Assembly (NCBI GenBank): GCA_902761495.1
Contig: CACWKL010000007.1
Span: 2,772 to 37,398 of the forward strand
From: an uncultured Pseudomonadota bacterium
GTDB taxonomy: Bacteria > Pseudomonadota > Alphaproteobacteria > UBA3830
DNA length: 34,627 bases
Direction: 5' to 3'
The notes below the pieces were generated by a model. It was not told where the DNA came from. It was given only the letters and a program-made list of their open reading frames with translations, and ran no database searches. Shown here one piece after another: positions 16,710 to 23,913 of this stretch. Numbering within the stretch: position 1 is the first letter of the stretch; the number at the start of each line of letters is the position of its first letter. Made by a program: the position numbers and the translations under genes.

Positions 16710-17786
16710 ATGGTTATCGATGATCATGTGAGCACTCGTATAGGTGTCCTGAGCAGTATATTTCCATACAATTCGTTCTATATGCCTTTATTCGTTTTTA
16801 TATCGGGATATTTTTACAAGGAACGAAGTATATATCTCAACATTAAACATAAATTTAAACACCTCATGGTTCCGTACGTTATTTGGTCGATTTTTGGTGA
16901 TTTTATAGCCTACATTCTGATGCAAACAGGCATAGTGAATTGGTATGTAAGTCCTTTCAATATCAGAAGTATTATAAATCTCTTTACGTATACTCCTTTG
17001 TCCACCATCACAGGAGCAGCATGGTTTGTAGTAATGCTGTTTTGGGTATCGGTTATATATAACGTATTACGTCATTCATTATATTTAGAAAGCAAAAAAC
17101 TTGAATATATATTTCTGGCAGTCAGTGTGATATCTGGTTTTATATGTATAAAACTCTGTATGTTGGGATATAACAAAAAAAGTCTCTTCTTGTTTATTTT
17201 TCGCACCGTATGGTATTTGCAGTTTTATCATATGGGTGTTATGTTCCACAAGTATTGGGAAATTTATGTTCAGAAAGCAAGATTGCTAACTGTTTGTTCC
17301 CTATGTGTTGCTATCAATGTTGTTTTTATACTTACGACGGGCAATATTCAGTTTACAGCGACAGCACACATGAACAATTTTCATTCATATTGGATTCCGC
17401 TTATAACTTCCATAACGGGAAGCATGTTTTGGTATAAGATAATGGCACTTTTGTCCTCAAAAATCGGAAAAATTTGTATTGTAGATTTTCTTGCAGAAAA
17501 TACTTTCTCAATAATGTGCGTGCACCTTATATTTCTCAATTTACCTAATTTTTACGCGTACTATCAGTATATCAAAAAAACTCCAAATTACTTAAATTTT
17601 CCAGTATCCGCTTTTAAGGCGGGCGCGTGGGTAAGATATAGTCCTGATACACGGCTTATAGGCTTTTTTTGTGGATTATTAGGAAGCCTATTAGTTGTAT
17701 TTTTAATCCATAAGATCGAGTTTTATTTGGCAACACGCAAAAGAACGCCCCAGCGCAGTGAAATAGTAATTGGCACAGAGGAATAA
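16710..17786 (+). CDS. Acyltransferase-3 family membrane protein, natural start out of frame (probably phase OFF)
   Basis: The protein is a multi-pass acyltransferase of the OafA/WecH-like type, which transfers acyl groups to cell-surface glycans. The catalytic-type His in VIDDH, the block FPYNSFYMPLFVFISGYFYK and about ten hydrophobic segments support the family. The frame stays open upstream to 16647, encoding RNQTFQYLEAIGIL, which is the usual first-helix sequence but has no start codon. The natural ATG is at 16643, separated by the GAACA repeat and now out of frame. The ATG at 16710 (or TTG at 16707) would give a product lacking half of helix 1, with no ribosome binding site. Codon use looks more AT-rich than its neighbours, and it interrupts the gap between lolA and the atp genes, suggesting acquisition by transfer. 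Family is sure; substrate is unknown. Confidence 0.82.
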   Translation: MVIDDHVSTRIGVLSSIFPYNSFYMPLFVFISGYFYKERSIYLNIKHKFKHLMVPYVIWSIFGDFIAYILMQTGIVNWYVSPFNIRSIINLFTYTPLSTITGAAWFVVMLFWVSVIYNVLRHSLYLESKKLEYIFLAVSVISGFICIKLCMLGYNKKSLFLFIFRTVWYLQFYHMGVMFHKYWEIYVQKARLLTVCSLCVAINVVFILTTGNIQFTATAHMNNFHSYWIPLITSITGSMFWYKIMALLSSKIGKICIVDFLAENTFSIMCVHLIFLNLPNFYAYYQYIKKTPNYLNFPVSAFKAGAWVRYSPDTRLIGFFCGLLGSLLVVFLIHKIEFYLATRKRTPQRSEIVIGTEE

Positions 17787-17874
17787 AAGAAGGAAATTTC
17801 TCTCCTTCCCTATACCCAACAATTACGGAAATGCCATCTGTATCAATGAAAAATCTCCCCAATCACTTTTCCGC

Positions 17875-17903
17875 TTGATCTGAACCACAGAAAATTGTAG
17901 TAT
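17875..17903 (+). promoter_or_regulatory. Putative promoter of the F0 ATP synthase operon
   Basis: TTGATC (17875-17880) and TAGTAT (17898-17903) are 17 bases apart, in the 143-base gap between the acyltransferase and atpB. Each box matches four of six consensus positions. Prediction by eye only. Confidence 0.4.
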
Positions 17904-17929
17904 TTCATCGTCGGTAAAAAGTTAGTGAT

Positions 17930-18652
17930 ATGATAGATCCATTGCATCAATTTGCTATATCCCCTGTTTTTAAGTGGAGTTTTTGCGGGGTAGATCTGTC
18001 TTTTACGAATTCTTCCCTTGCTGTTTTGGTCGCGGTTGTGCTGGTTTTTGTTTTGTTCGCTTGCGGATTGAAAAAAGACGGAATGATCCCGAGTCGACTT
18101 CAAGCTTTCATTGAGATGATGTACGAACTTGTTGCGGGAATGATCACGGGAAATGCGGGAAAGGCGGGGTTGAAATATTTTCCGTTTGTTTTTTCGATTT
18201 TCTTTTTCGTGCTGCTTGGAAATTTGCTGGGAATGGTCCCGTATATGTTCACTTTCACTAGCCATATAATTGTTACTTTCACTCTTGCGATGATTGTATT
18301 TTTGTTCGTGACAATTCTGGGAATCGTACTTCACGGATTTCATTTTTTCTCGCTATTTATGCCGAAAGGAGTATCGATTTTCTTGGCGCCGATTTTGATT
18401 CCGGTCGAGATGATTTCTTACATGTCCAGACCGATTAGTTTATCAGTTCGTCTTTTCGCAAACATGATGGCAGGACATACCATGATGAAAGTTTTCGCCG
18501 GATTTGTTGCGATGTTGGGAATTTTCGGAGTGGCACCTATGGCTGTCAACGTTGTTCTGACTGGATTTGAGGTTGTTATCTCCATGTTACAAGCTTATAT
18601 ATTTACTGTGTTAACTTGTGTATACTTGAGTGATGCGGTACATTTGCACTAG
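17930..18652 (+). CDS. atpB: F0F1 ATP synthase subunit a
   Basis: Subunit a forms the two half-channels that carry ions past the c-ring. The 240-aa product is a multi-pass membrane protein with the essential Arg in the conserved block SLSVRLFANMMAGH. The start MIDPLHQF is typical of alphaproteobacterial subunit a. It heads the string atpB-atpE-atpF'-atpF. atpI, which often precedes it, is not present; the phase-variable acyltransferase lies there instead. The F1 genes are not in the window, as is usual for alphaproteobacteria, where F0 and F1 are in separate operons. Confidence 0.97.
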   Translation: MIDPLHQFAISPVFKWSFCGVDLSFTNSSLAVLVAVVLVFVLFACGLKKDGMIPSRLQAFIEMMYELVAGMITGNAGKAGLKYFPFVFSIFFFVLLGNLLGMVPYMFTFTSHIIVTFTLAMIVFLFVTILGIVLHGFHFFSLFMPKGVSIFLAPILIPVEMISYMSRPISLSVRLFANMMAGHTMMKVFAGFVAMLGIFGVAPMAVNVVLTGFEVVISMLQAYIFTVLTCVYLSDAVHLH

Positions 18653-18685
18653 ATTTTAGAAAGTTTTAGGAAAGGGAGTTTTGAG

Positions 18686-18913
18686 ATGTTATCAACAGAA
18701 GCAGTACGTTACTTGGCAGCGGCCATTACCGTTATCGCTTTGTACGGAGTCGGTGTCAGCATGGGAAATCTGTTCTCAACTTGGTTGAATACCGTTGCGA
18801 GAAATCCTGAAGCAGACGACAAAATGCGTTCCGTCGGTATGTTGGGTTTTGCTCTTACTGAGTCCATCGGTTTGTTTGCTCTTTTGATCGCATTGTTGAT
18901 TTTGTTTAAATAA
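18686..18913 (+). CDS. atpE: F0F1 ATP synthase subunit c
   Basis: The 75-aa hairpin forms the rotor ring. Two hydrophobic helices flank the polar loop ARNPEADD, and the ion-binding carboxylate is Glu59 in GFALTESIGLFALL. The position equivalent to the Na+-liganding Gln of Ilyobacter is Met26, so proton coupling is likely, although Ser60 next to Glu59 is also seen in sodium-type rings. GGGAG lies seven bases upstream of the ATG. The identification is secure; ion specificity is inferred. Confidence 0.97.
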   Translation: MLSTEAVRYLAAAITVIALYGVGVSMGNLFSTWLNTVARNPEADDKMRSVGMLGFALTESIGLFALLIALLILFK

Positions 18914-18924
18914 GTTGGCGTAAA

Positions 18925-19368
18925 TTGTTACCTCAATTAGCTGCGGAAACTTTTCCGTCTCAGATTTTTTGGGTGGTTCTCGGATTTTTTTGTGTTTACG
19001 GAATTATGGCTTTTTTTGCCGTTCCAAGGCTAAAAAAAATTTTGGATAAACGAGAGGGCCATATAAATGGCTTGTTGGATGTTGCGCAAAAGTTAGGTGA
19101 AAAATCCGCCGAAATCGAAAAAGAATCCGGCGAGTTGTTATCCAAGACTAAACAGGAAATTTTCGATACCGAAACGAAGTTAATTGAGGAATTGGAGAAA
19201 AGAAATTCGAGGGAAAAACAGAGGCTTTCCGAAGAAATTTTAGAGAATGCAAATAAAGAAATATCCTCGCTGAAGGTTTCGTCCGAGGAGGCATTCAAAG
19301 ACATATCTTCGGACTTGGATGAGCTCTTGGATTTGGCCTTACAAAAGATAGGAAACCGAAAATCATGA
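18925..19368 (+). CDS. atpF': F0F1 ATP synthase subunit b'
   Basis: One of two unlike stator-stalk subunits, a hallmark of alphaproteobacteria and photosynthetic lineages. The 147-aa product has one N-terminal membrane helix (IFWVVLGFFCVYGIMAFFAV) followed by the motif PRLKKILDKREGHINGLL and a long charged coiled coil. The start is TTG at 18925, 11 bases after atpE; no ATG is available in frame and the ribosome binding site is weak. Its stop overlaps the atpF start (ATGA), so the b' and b subunits are made together. Confidence 0.88.
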   Translation: MLPQLAAETFPSQIFWVVLGFFCVYGIMAFFAVPRLKKILDKREGHINGLLDVAQKLGEKSAEIEKESGELLSKTKQEIFDTETKLIEELEKRNSREKQRLSEEILENANKEISSLKVSSEEAFKDISSDLDELLDLALQKIGNRKS

Positions 19369-19841
19369 CGATTTCTAACATGGCAATTGCCGAACTATCT
19401 GTTTTAGGATCTTTTTTGTGTTTCCTGGCTTTGATCATCAAAAAAGTTTGGCCGTTGTTGGTTAGCCGTTTGGACGAGCATATCGAAAAGGTAAAAAATC
19501 AAATAGATTCCGCTGAAAAGCTGAGAGAAGATTCCGCTAACGCGTTGAATCAGGCAAATCAGGTAAGTCTGAATATTCAGGACAAGGTTGGGGATTATAA
19601 AAAAAGATCTAAAGAGCGGATCGAGCAACTGGAAGAAGAAAATCGGCGTTATATTCAAGATTTGAAAGAGAAAGCTGCTCTGTCGTTGAACGCTCAATTA
19701 AATGCAGAGCTGTCAAAGCAGAAAGATGTGCTGGTGGACAAATTGGCTGATCTCATTGCTGAACGGCTTTCGGAAAAAGTAAAAGATCAATCTTGCGAGG
19801 CAATTTTTTCGAAGGAAGATCTGAAAAAGCTGGTACAGTGA
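19365..19841 (+). CDS. atpF: F0F1 ATP synthase subunit b
   Basis: The second stator-stalk subunit, 158 aa. It has a short N-terminal hydrophobic segment (IAELSVLGSFLCFLALIIKK) and a long charged coiled coil ending near LSEKVKDQSCEAIFSKEDL. It overlaps atpF' by four bases. Sequence alone would not name it, but position, length and topology do. About 96 bases separate it from acpP. Confidence 0.88.
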   Translation: MTISNMAIAELSVLGSFLCFLALIIKKVWPLLVSRLDEHIEKVKNQIDSAEKLREDSANALNQANQVSLNIQDKVGDYKKRSKERIEQLEEENRRYIQDLKEKAALSLNAQLNAELSKQKDVLVDKLADLIAERLSEKVKDQSCEAIFSKEDLKKLVQ

Positions 19842-19937
19842 CTGTTCCCCAATAATTCTCAAGTTCTCTAGAGCGTCTATTTTATTTTCTGGTGTTTTGT
19901 GATATTTTCTTCGTGTATTTTAATAAGGGAAATTGTG

Positions 19938-20177
19938 ATGACTGAAAATGTGGCAGACAAAGTAAAGGCTATTATTGCTGATAAGCTGGGTGTTGATCCG
20001 GCGAAAGTAGTTGATGAGGCACGCTTTGTTGATGACCTGGGTGCAGACAGTTTGGACACTGTTGAGCTGGTCATGGCTTTGGAAGAAGAGTTTGGCGTTG
20101 AAATTTCCAACGAAGAAGGTCAGGAAATTCAGTCGGTAAAGGATGCCGTTTCTTTCATTGAAAAAAAATCTAAATAA
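19938..20177 (+). CDS. acpP: Acyl carrier protein
   Basis: AcpP carries fatty-acid intermediates on a phosphopantetheine arm. The 79-aa acidic product has the modification Ser38 in [18 protein letters not shown] chose ATG at 19938, with AAGGG eight bases upstream, over an in-frame start 13 codons earlier that adds a hydrophobic extension not seen in the family. It is 12 bases before fabF, giving the standard acpP-fabF-mltG order. Confidence 0.97.
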   Translation: MTENVADKVKAIIADKLGVDPAKVVDEARFVDDLGADSLDTVELVMALEEEFGVEISNEEGQEIQSVKDAVSFIEKKSK

Positions 20178-20189
20178 AAGGGAATCATA

Positions 20190-21455
20190 ATGAGAAGGGT
20201 AGTTGTCACCGGAATAGGGATGATGTCTCCGTTAGCCCCATCGGCAGGAGAGTCCTGGTCTCGATTACTAAATTGTGAATCGGGTGTGAGACAGGTTGTG
20301 TCTTTCGATGTGAGTGATTTGGCTTCGAAAATAGCTGGACAAGTTCCAACAGAGGAAACAGCTCCGAATGCCCCTACCCTTTTTGATCCGTTAAAATATG
20401 TAAGCACAAAAGAGCTTGGAAGAATCGATAAATTTATTCTGTTCGCGCTGGCGTCTGCAACTGATGCCATGGAAGACTCTGGATTGGTTGGAAATTTATC
20501 GGACGGAGAAAAAGAACGTTTTGGTGTGATAATCGGATCGGGAATCGGGGGATTACCGGCGATTTATAACACTGCAATAAAGTTAGGTAACGACGGAGCA
20601 AGGCATATTTCGCCGTTTTTCATTCCGTCTTCGTTGATTAACTTAGCGTCAGGTCATGTATCGATCAGATTTGGATTGAAAGGACCGAATCACGCAGTTG
20701 TGACTGCTTGCGCTTCGGGAACTCACGCAATCGGAGATGCTGCGAGAATGATCAAAGTCGGCGATGCAGATATGATGGTCGCCGGTGGAGCAGAAGCAGC
20801 AGTTTGCCGTTTGGGAGTAGCAGGATTCTCTTCAGCAAGAGCGTTGACTACCCACAGAAATGACAATCCGACAGAGGCATCACGTCCTTGGGATAAATCC
20901 AGAGACGGATTCATTATTTCCGAAGGTGCGGGAATCGTAGTTTTGGAAGAATTAGAGCACGCAAAAAAGCGCGGAGCGAAAATTTACGGAGAGTTAATCG
21001 GATACGGAATGTCAGGAGATGCTTACCACATGACAGCACCATGTCCGGACGGTGACGGAGCATTTAGATCGATGCGCAACGCGTTGAGATCTGCACAGAT
21101 AAATCCTGACCAAATTGATTACATTAACGCTCACGGAACTTCCACTCCTGCGGGAGATATCGGAGAGTTGAGGGCAGTTGAACGCGTACTTGGAGAAGGC
21201 AGCAAGGCATCTATGTCGTCGACAAAGTCGTCTATCGGACATTTGCTCGGAGCAGCAGGAGCTGTCGAATCGATCTTCTCGTTGTTGGCGATCAAAGATC
21301 AAGTGGCGCCTGCGACTCTGAACCTTCATGATTCAGAGGAGACTTTCTTGGATTTGGTTCCGTTGCAACCGCGAGCCAGAAAAATTGATTATGTATTAAC
21401 TAATTCATTCGGATTCGGAGGCACTAACGCAAGCTTAGTGTTTAAAAAGTTTTGA
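20190..21455 (+). CDS. fabF: Beta-ketoacyl-ACP synthase II
   Basis: FabF elongates acyl-ACP by condensation with malonyl-ACP. The 421-aa product has the Cys-His-His triad: Cys174 in VTACASGTHAIGDA, His315 in INAHGTSTPAGD, His351 in SSIGHLLGAAG. Start RRVVVTGIGMMSPL and length are typical. It overlaps the mltG start (TTTGACA), so the two are coupled. Confidence 0.97.
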   Translation: MRRVVVTGIGMMSPLAPSAGESWSRLLNCESGVRQVVSFDVSDLASKIAGQVPTEETAPNAPTLFDPLKYVSTKELGRIDKFILFALASATDAMEDSGLVGNLSDGEKERFGVIIGSGIGGLPAIYNTAIKLGNDGARHISPFFIPSSLINLASGHVSIRFGLKGPNHAVVTACASGTHAIGDAARMIKVGDADMMVAGGAEAAVCRLGVAGFSSARALTTHRNDNPTEASRPWDKSRDGFIISEGAGIVVLEELEHAKKRGAKIYGELIGYGMSGDAYHMTAPCPDGDGAFRSMRNALRSAQINPDQIDYINAHGTSTPAGDIGELRAVERVLGEGSKASMSSTKSSIGHLLGAAGAVESIFSLLAIKDQVAPATLNLHDSEETFLDLVPLQPRARKIDYVLTNSFGFGGTNASLVFKKF

Positions 21456-22462
21456 CATCAGGACGGACTCGGCGCTGTTTAGGAGGCTTTGCGATAGGCT
21501 TTCTTATCGGGGCAGGTATTCTCGCTTCTTATGGAGTGTATTGCGTCAATAAAAAATCACGTTATTCGCCCTTCGACGTGGGTCGTTATTTGATTCTCGA
21601 TCAACCTGAAAATCTTTCTGTCACTTCTAAACTATTTATTAGAAAAAATATCTCTAGCGAAATTCACAACAATTTTTTTCTTACAAAAATAGTTATAAAA
21701 TTCGGAGAGTTGTTAGGATATAAATTAAAATTCGGAGAACACGACTTGCCTCCTAACGTTTCGCTGTGGAATGCGATAAAGATGCTTTCCCGATCCAAGG
21801 GAGTTCTGCATAAATTGATCATCCCCGAGGGGTTTTCTGTTCACAGAACTTTGGAACGGATAAACAATAATAAATTCCTGCAGGGTGAAATAACTGAAAT
21901 TCCGGAGGAAGGCTCTTTAATGCCGGATACATACTGTTTTAGATATCCAACAACAAAACAGGATATTATTGCCCAGGCGCAAAAAGCAATGTCTGATTTT
22001 CTGGAAAAAGAATGGCCGAACAAATCCGAAGATTGCTTTTTGGAAACGCCACAGGAAGTTTTGATTTTGGCATCTATTGTCGAAAAAGAATCTAATATAG
22101 AGTTGGAAACTATCGCAGGAATGTATTTTAACCGTCTGAGAATCGGCATGAAATTACAAGCATGTCCGACAGCCATATATGCAATGGTGAAAGGACAAAG
22201 ATTTCCGAAAAATTTAACTTACCAAGATTTAAAATACGACCACCCGTACAATACTTATATTCATAAAGGCCTTCCGCCCGGCCCAATCTCCAACCCCAGC
22301 AGAAAATCTATATTGGCAGTACTTCATCCCAAAAAATCCGAGTGGCTGTATCTTTATTACGACGGCCGCCGAATGTCCAAACCTGTTTATTCCAAAACCT
22401 ATCAAGAACACAGGAGAAATATCGCCCGAATCAAGAAAGTTAGTTTGTCGAAGGTTAGATAA
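21452..22462 (+). CDS. mltG: Endolytic peptidoglycan transglycosylase MltG
   Basis: MltG cleaves nascent glycan strands and is thought to set their length. The 336-aa product has one N-terminal membrane segment (GGFAIGFLIGAGILASYGVY), a LysM-like region and the catalytic YceG domain with ILASIVEKESN (active-site Glu), MYFNRLRIGMKLQACPTAIY and YNTYIHKGLPPGPISNPS. The start is TTG at 21452, overlapping the fabF stop. It indicates that the organism makes peptidoglycan. The secreted PARG-like gene starts 14 bases downstream, probably in the same transcript. Confidence 0.96.
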   Translation: MTSGRTRRCLGGFAIGFLIGAGILASYGVYCVNKKSRYSPFDVGRYLILDQPENLSVTSKLFIRKNISSEIHNNFFLTKIVIKFGELLGYKLKFGEHDLPPNVSLWNAIKMLSRSKGVLHKLIIPEGFSVHRTLERINNNKFLQGEITEIPEEGSLMPDTYCFRYPTTKQDIIAQAQKAMSDFLEKEWPNKSEDCFLETPQEVLILASIVEKESNIELETIAGMYFNRLRIGMKLQACPTAIYAMVKGQRFPKNLTYQDLKYDHPYNTYIHKGLPPGPISNPSRKSILAVLHPKKSEWLYLYYDGRRMSKPVYSKTYQEHRRNIARIKKVSLSKVR

Positions 22463-22476
22463 TTGGGAGACAGTTT

Positions 22477-23853
22477 ATGAAAAAAATTTCAATTACTGCT
22501 TTAATTATGTTCTGTTTCCTGTGTTATGAAAATGCCGTAGGTAGTATGTTCGGATTTTTTGGTAATGCGAGTGAATTACCGTCGGACTCGGAAGCACCGC
22601 AATATCCTATAACAGAAACGAATTTCATGAAGACTGCTGAATTCGATTCCATTTATAAAAAACTTCCCGAAACAGAAACAATCACGAGAAATTTTGCGGA
22701 TTTCACTGCGAGTCCTGAAGCTCAGAAAATATTTCAACCTCACTTTAAAAGGATAAAACTAATTAATTGCCACAATTTGCATAAAAATAAAATTTCCGAC
22801 ATGCCGAAAGGTATACCACAATTGTCTGCAACCGAGCTTTACAGTGGAGCAGCTGCCTTGAATTTAGCGCAGTCAGGGAAAAAAGTCGTTGTTTTGATTT
22901 TTGCGGATTCAACAAATGTCGGCGGAATATATATAACCAAAAAGGGCAATCCCGCAGGTACCCAAGAAGAACAAACTGTATTGATGGCTCCCGAAATTTA
23001 CGGATATCTCGAAAACAATTGCTGCGTGCATGATATCGGAGATAACGGTGACGGAATATACAGCGCAAAACAAAAACGTTACTGTCTAAACAAGAATGAT
23101 TACGAAAATTCAAACGCCATAAACCCCGCTTACGGATTTATTTTGACCAATCTTCTGGTAACTCACAACATTGTGGATTACTCAAAAATGATCAAGTTGC
23201 CAAAGGAGAAGGTTGCAGAAATATCTTATGCTTTTCTCTCCATGCCAAGTTTCGCAACAGACGTGAGCAGAGATCCGACAGGCGCTATGTTGATAAATTG
23301 CAACGACGAAAAAGACGGAGAAAAAATATACGACAATATAAATCGAGCTTTTTCCATTTTGATCTTGAATAAAAATGTCGGACGGAGTGTTTTTAACAAC
23401 GAAATTATGAGAGATATCGGAAAAATCGCAATTTTCTGCTCAACGAAAACACTTCAGGATTTCGCAAAAAAATATTTTGAGAAAAAACTCGATATAAGCG
23501 AGACCATTGCAGAAATAATTAAGTTGAAACTGAAGCGATCCGAAAAAATATCAAATATTTTCGACGAAACACAAAAAAATTACGAAAAATGTGTTTTAGA
23601 TAAATTTACAAATTTGATACGAGGAGCAGAAGCCGCCGAAGCCGATATTCTAGTGCTTGGGAAAATCGGATGCGGTGCATTCTTGAATGATGAAAATGAA
23701 ATCGCCGTGCTTTTGGGCCGAGCTTTAACTGAATGCCAGTCTATAAAGCATGTTTGTTTCGCGGGATTAAAAAAAACAGATCCATTCGTTGAGAAAGTTC
23801 GAACAGCAATGGAAAATCATATTAAATCTATCCGTTTCCGAAAAATTAAATAA
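22477..23853 (+). CDS. Secreted PARG/MavL-like ADP-ribose hydrolase (candidate effector)
   Basis: The 458-aa product has a signal peptide (MKKISITALIMFCFLCYENA, cleavage about residue 22) and a macrodomain-like fold pattern. KVVVLIFADSTNVGG (GG at 149-150) is followed after 12 residues by QEE (163-165), which resembles the PARG signature GGG-X6-8-QEE. The C-terminal phosphate-binding strand is DILVLGKIGCGAFLNDENEI (GCGAF at 398-402). These enzymes remove ADP-ribose from proteins. A close alternative is the MavL-like group of Legionella effectors with PARG-type folds. The second Gly pair is reduced to GGI, so activity is uncertain. GGGAG lies seven bases before the ATG, 14 bases after mltG. 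Secretion suggests action on host or periplasmic targets; a role as effector is inferred. Confidence 0.7.
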   Translation: MKKISITALIMFCFLCYENAVGSMFGFFGNASELPSDSEAPQYPITETNFMKTAEFDSIYKKLPETETITRNFADFTASPEAQKIFQPHFKRIKLINCHNLHKNKISDMPKGIPQLSATELYSGAAALNLAQSGKKVVVLIFADSTNVGGIYITKKGNPAGTQEEQTVLMAPEIYGYLENNCCVHDIGDNGDGIYSAKQKRYCLNKNDYENSNAINPAYGFILTNLLVTHNIVDYSKMIKLPKEKVAEISYAFLSMPSFATDVSRDPTGAMLINCNDEKDGEKIYDNINRAFSILILNKNVGRSVFNNEIMRDIGKIAIFCSTKTLQDFAKKYFEKKLDISETIAEIIKLKLKRSEKISNIFDETQKNYEKCVLDKFTNLIRGAEAAEADILVLGKIGCGAFLNDENEIAVLLGRALTECQSIKHVCFAGLKKTDPFVEKVRTAMENHIKSIRFRKIK

Positions 23854-23913
23854 CCGATGGATAAATTTCTATCAACGTTGTAAAATGCGACGTCATATTT
23901 GGAGTTTAATTTT

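Noticed and set aside
17789..17808. Hairpin GAAGGA / TCCTTC after the acyltransferase stop
   Set aside because: Six-base AT/GC-mixed stem with no T run afterwards, so not a convincing terminator.
17843..18343. 166-codon minus-strand open frame over atpB
   Set aside because: It is antisense to a well-conserved ATP synthase gene, its product is low-complexity His/Lys/Asn-rich, and it has no family or ribosome binding site.
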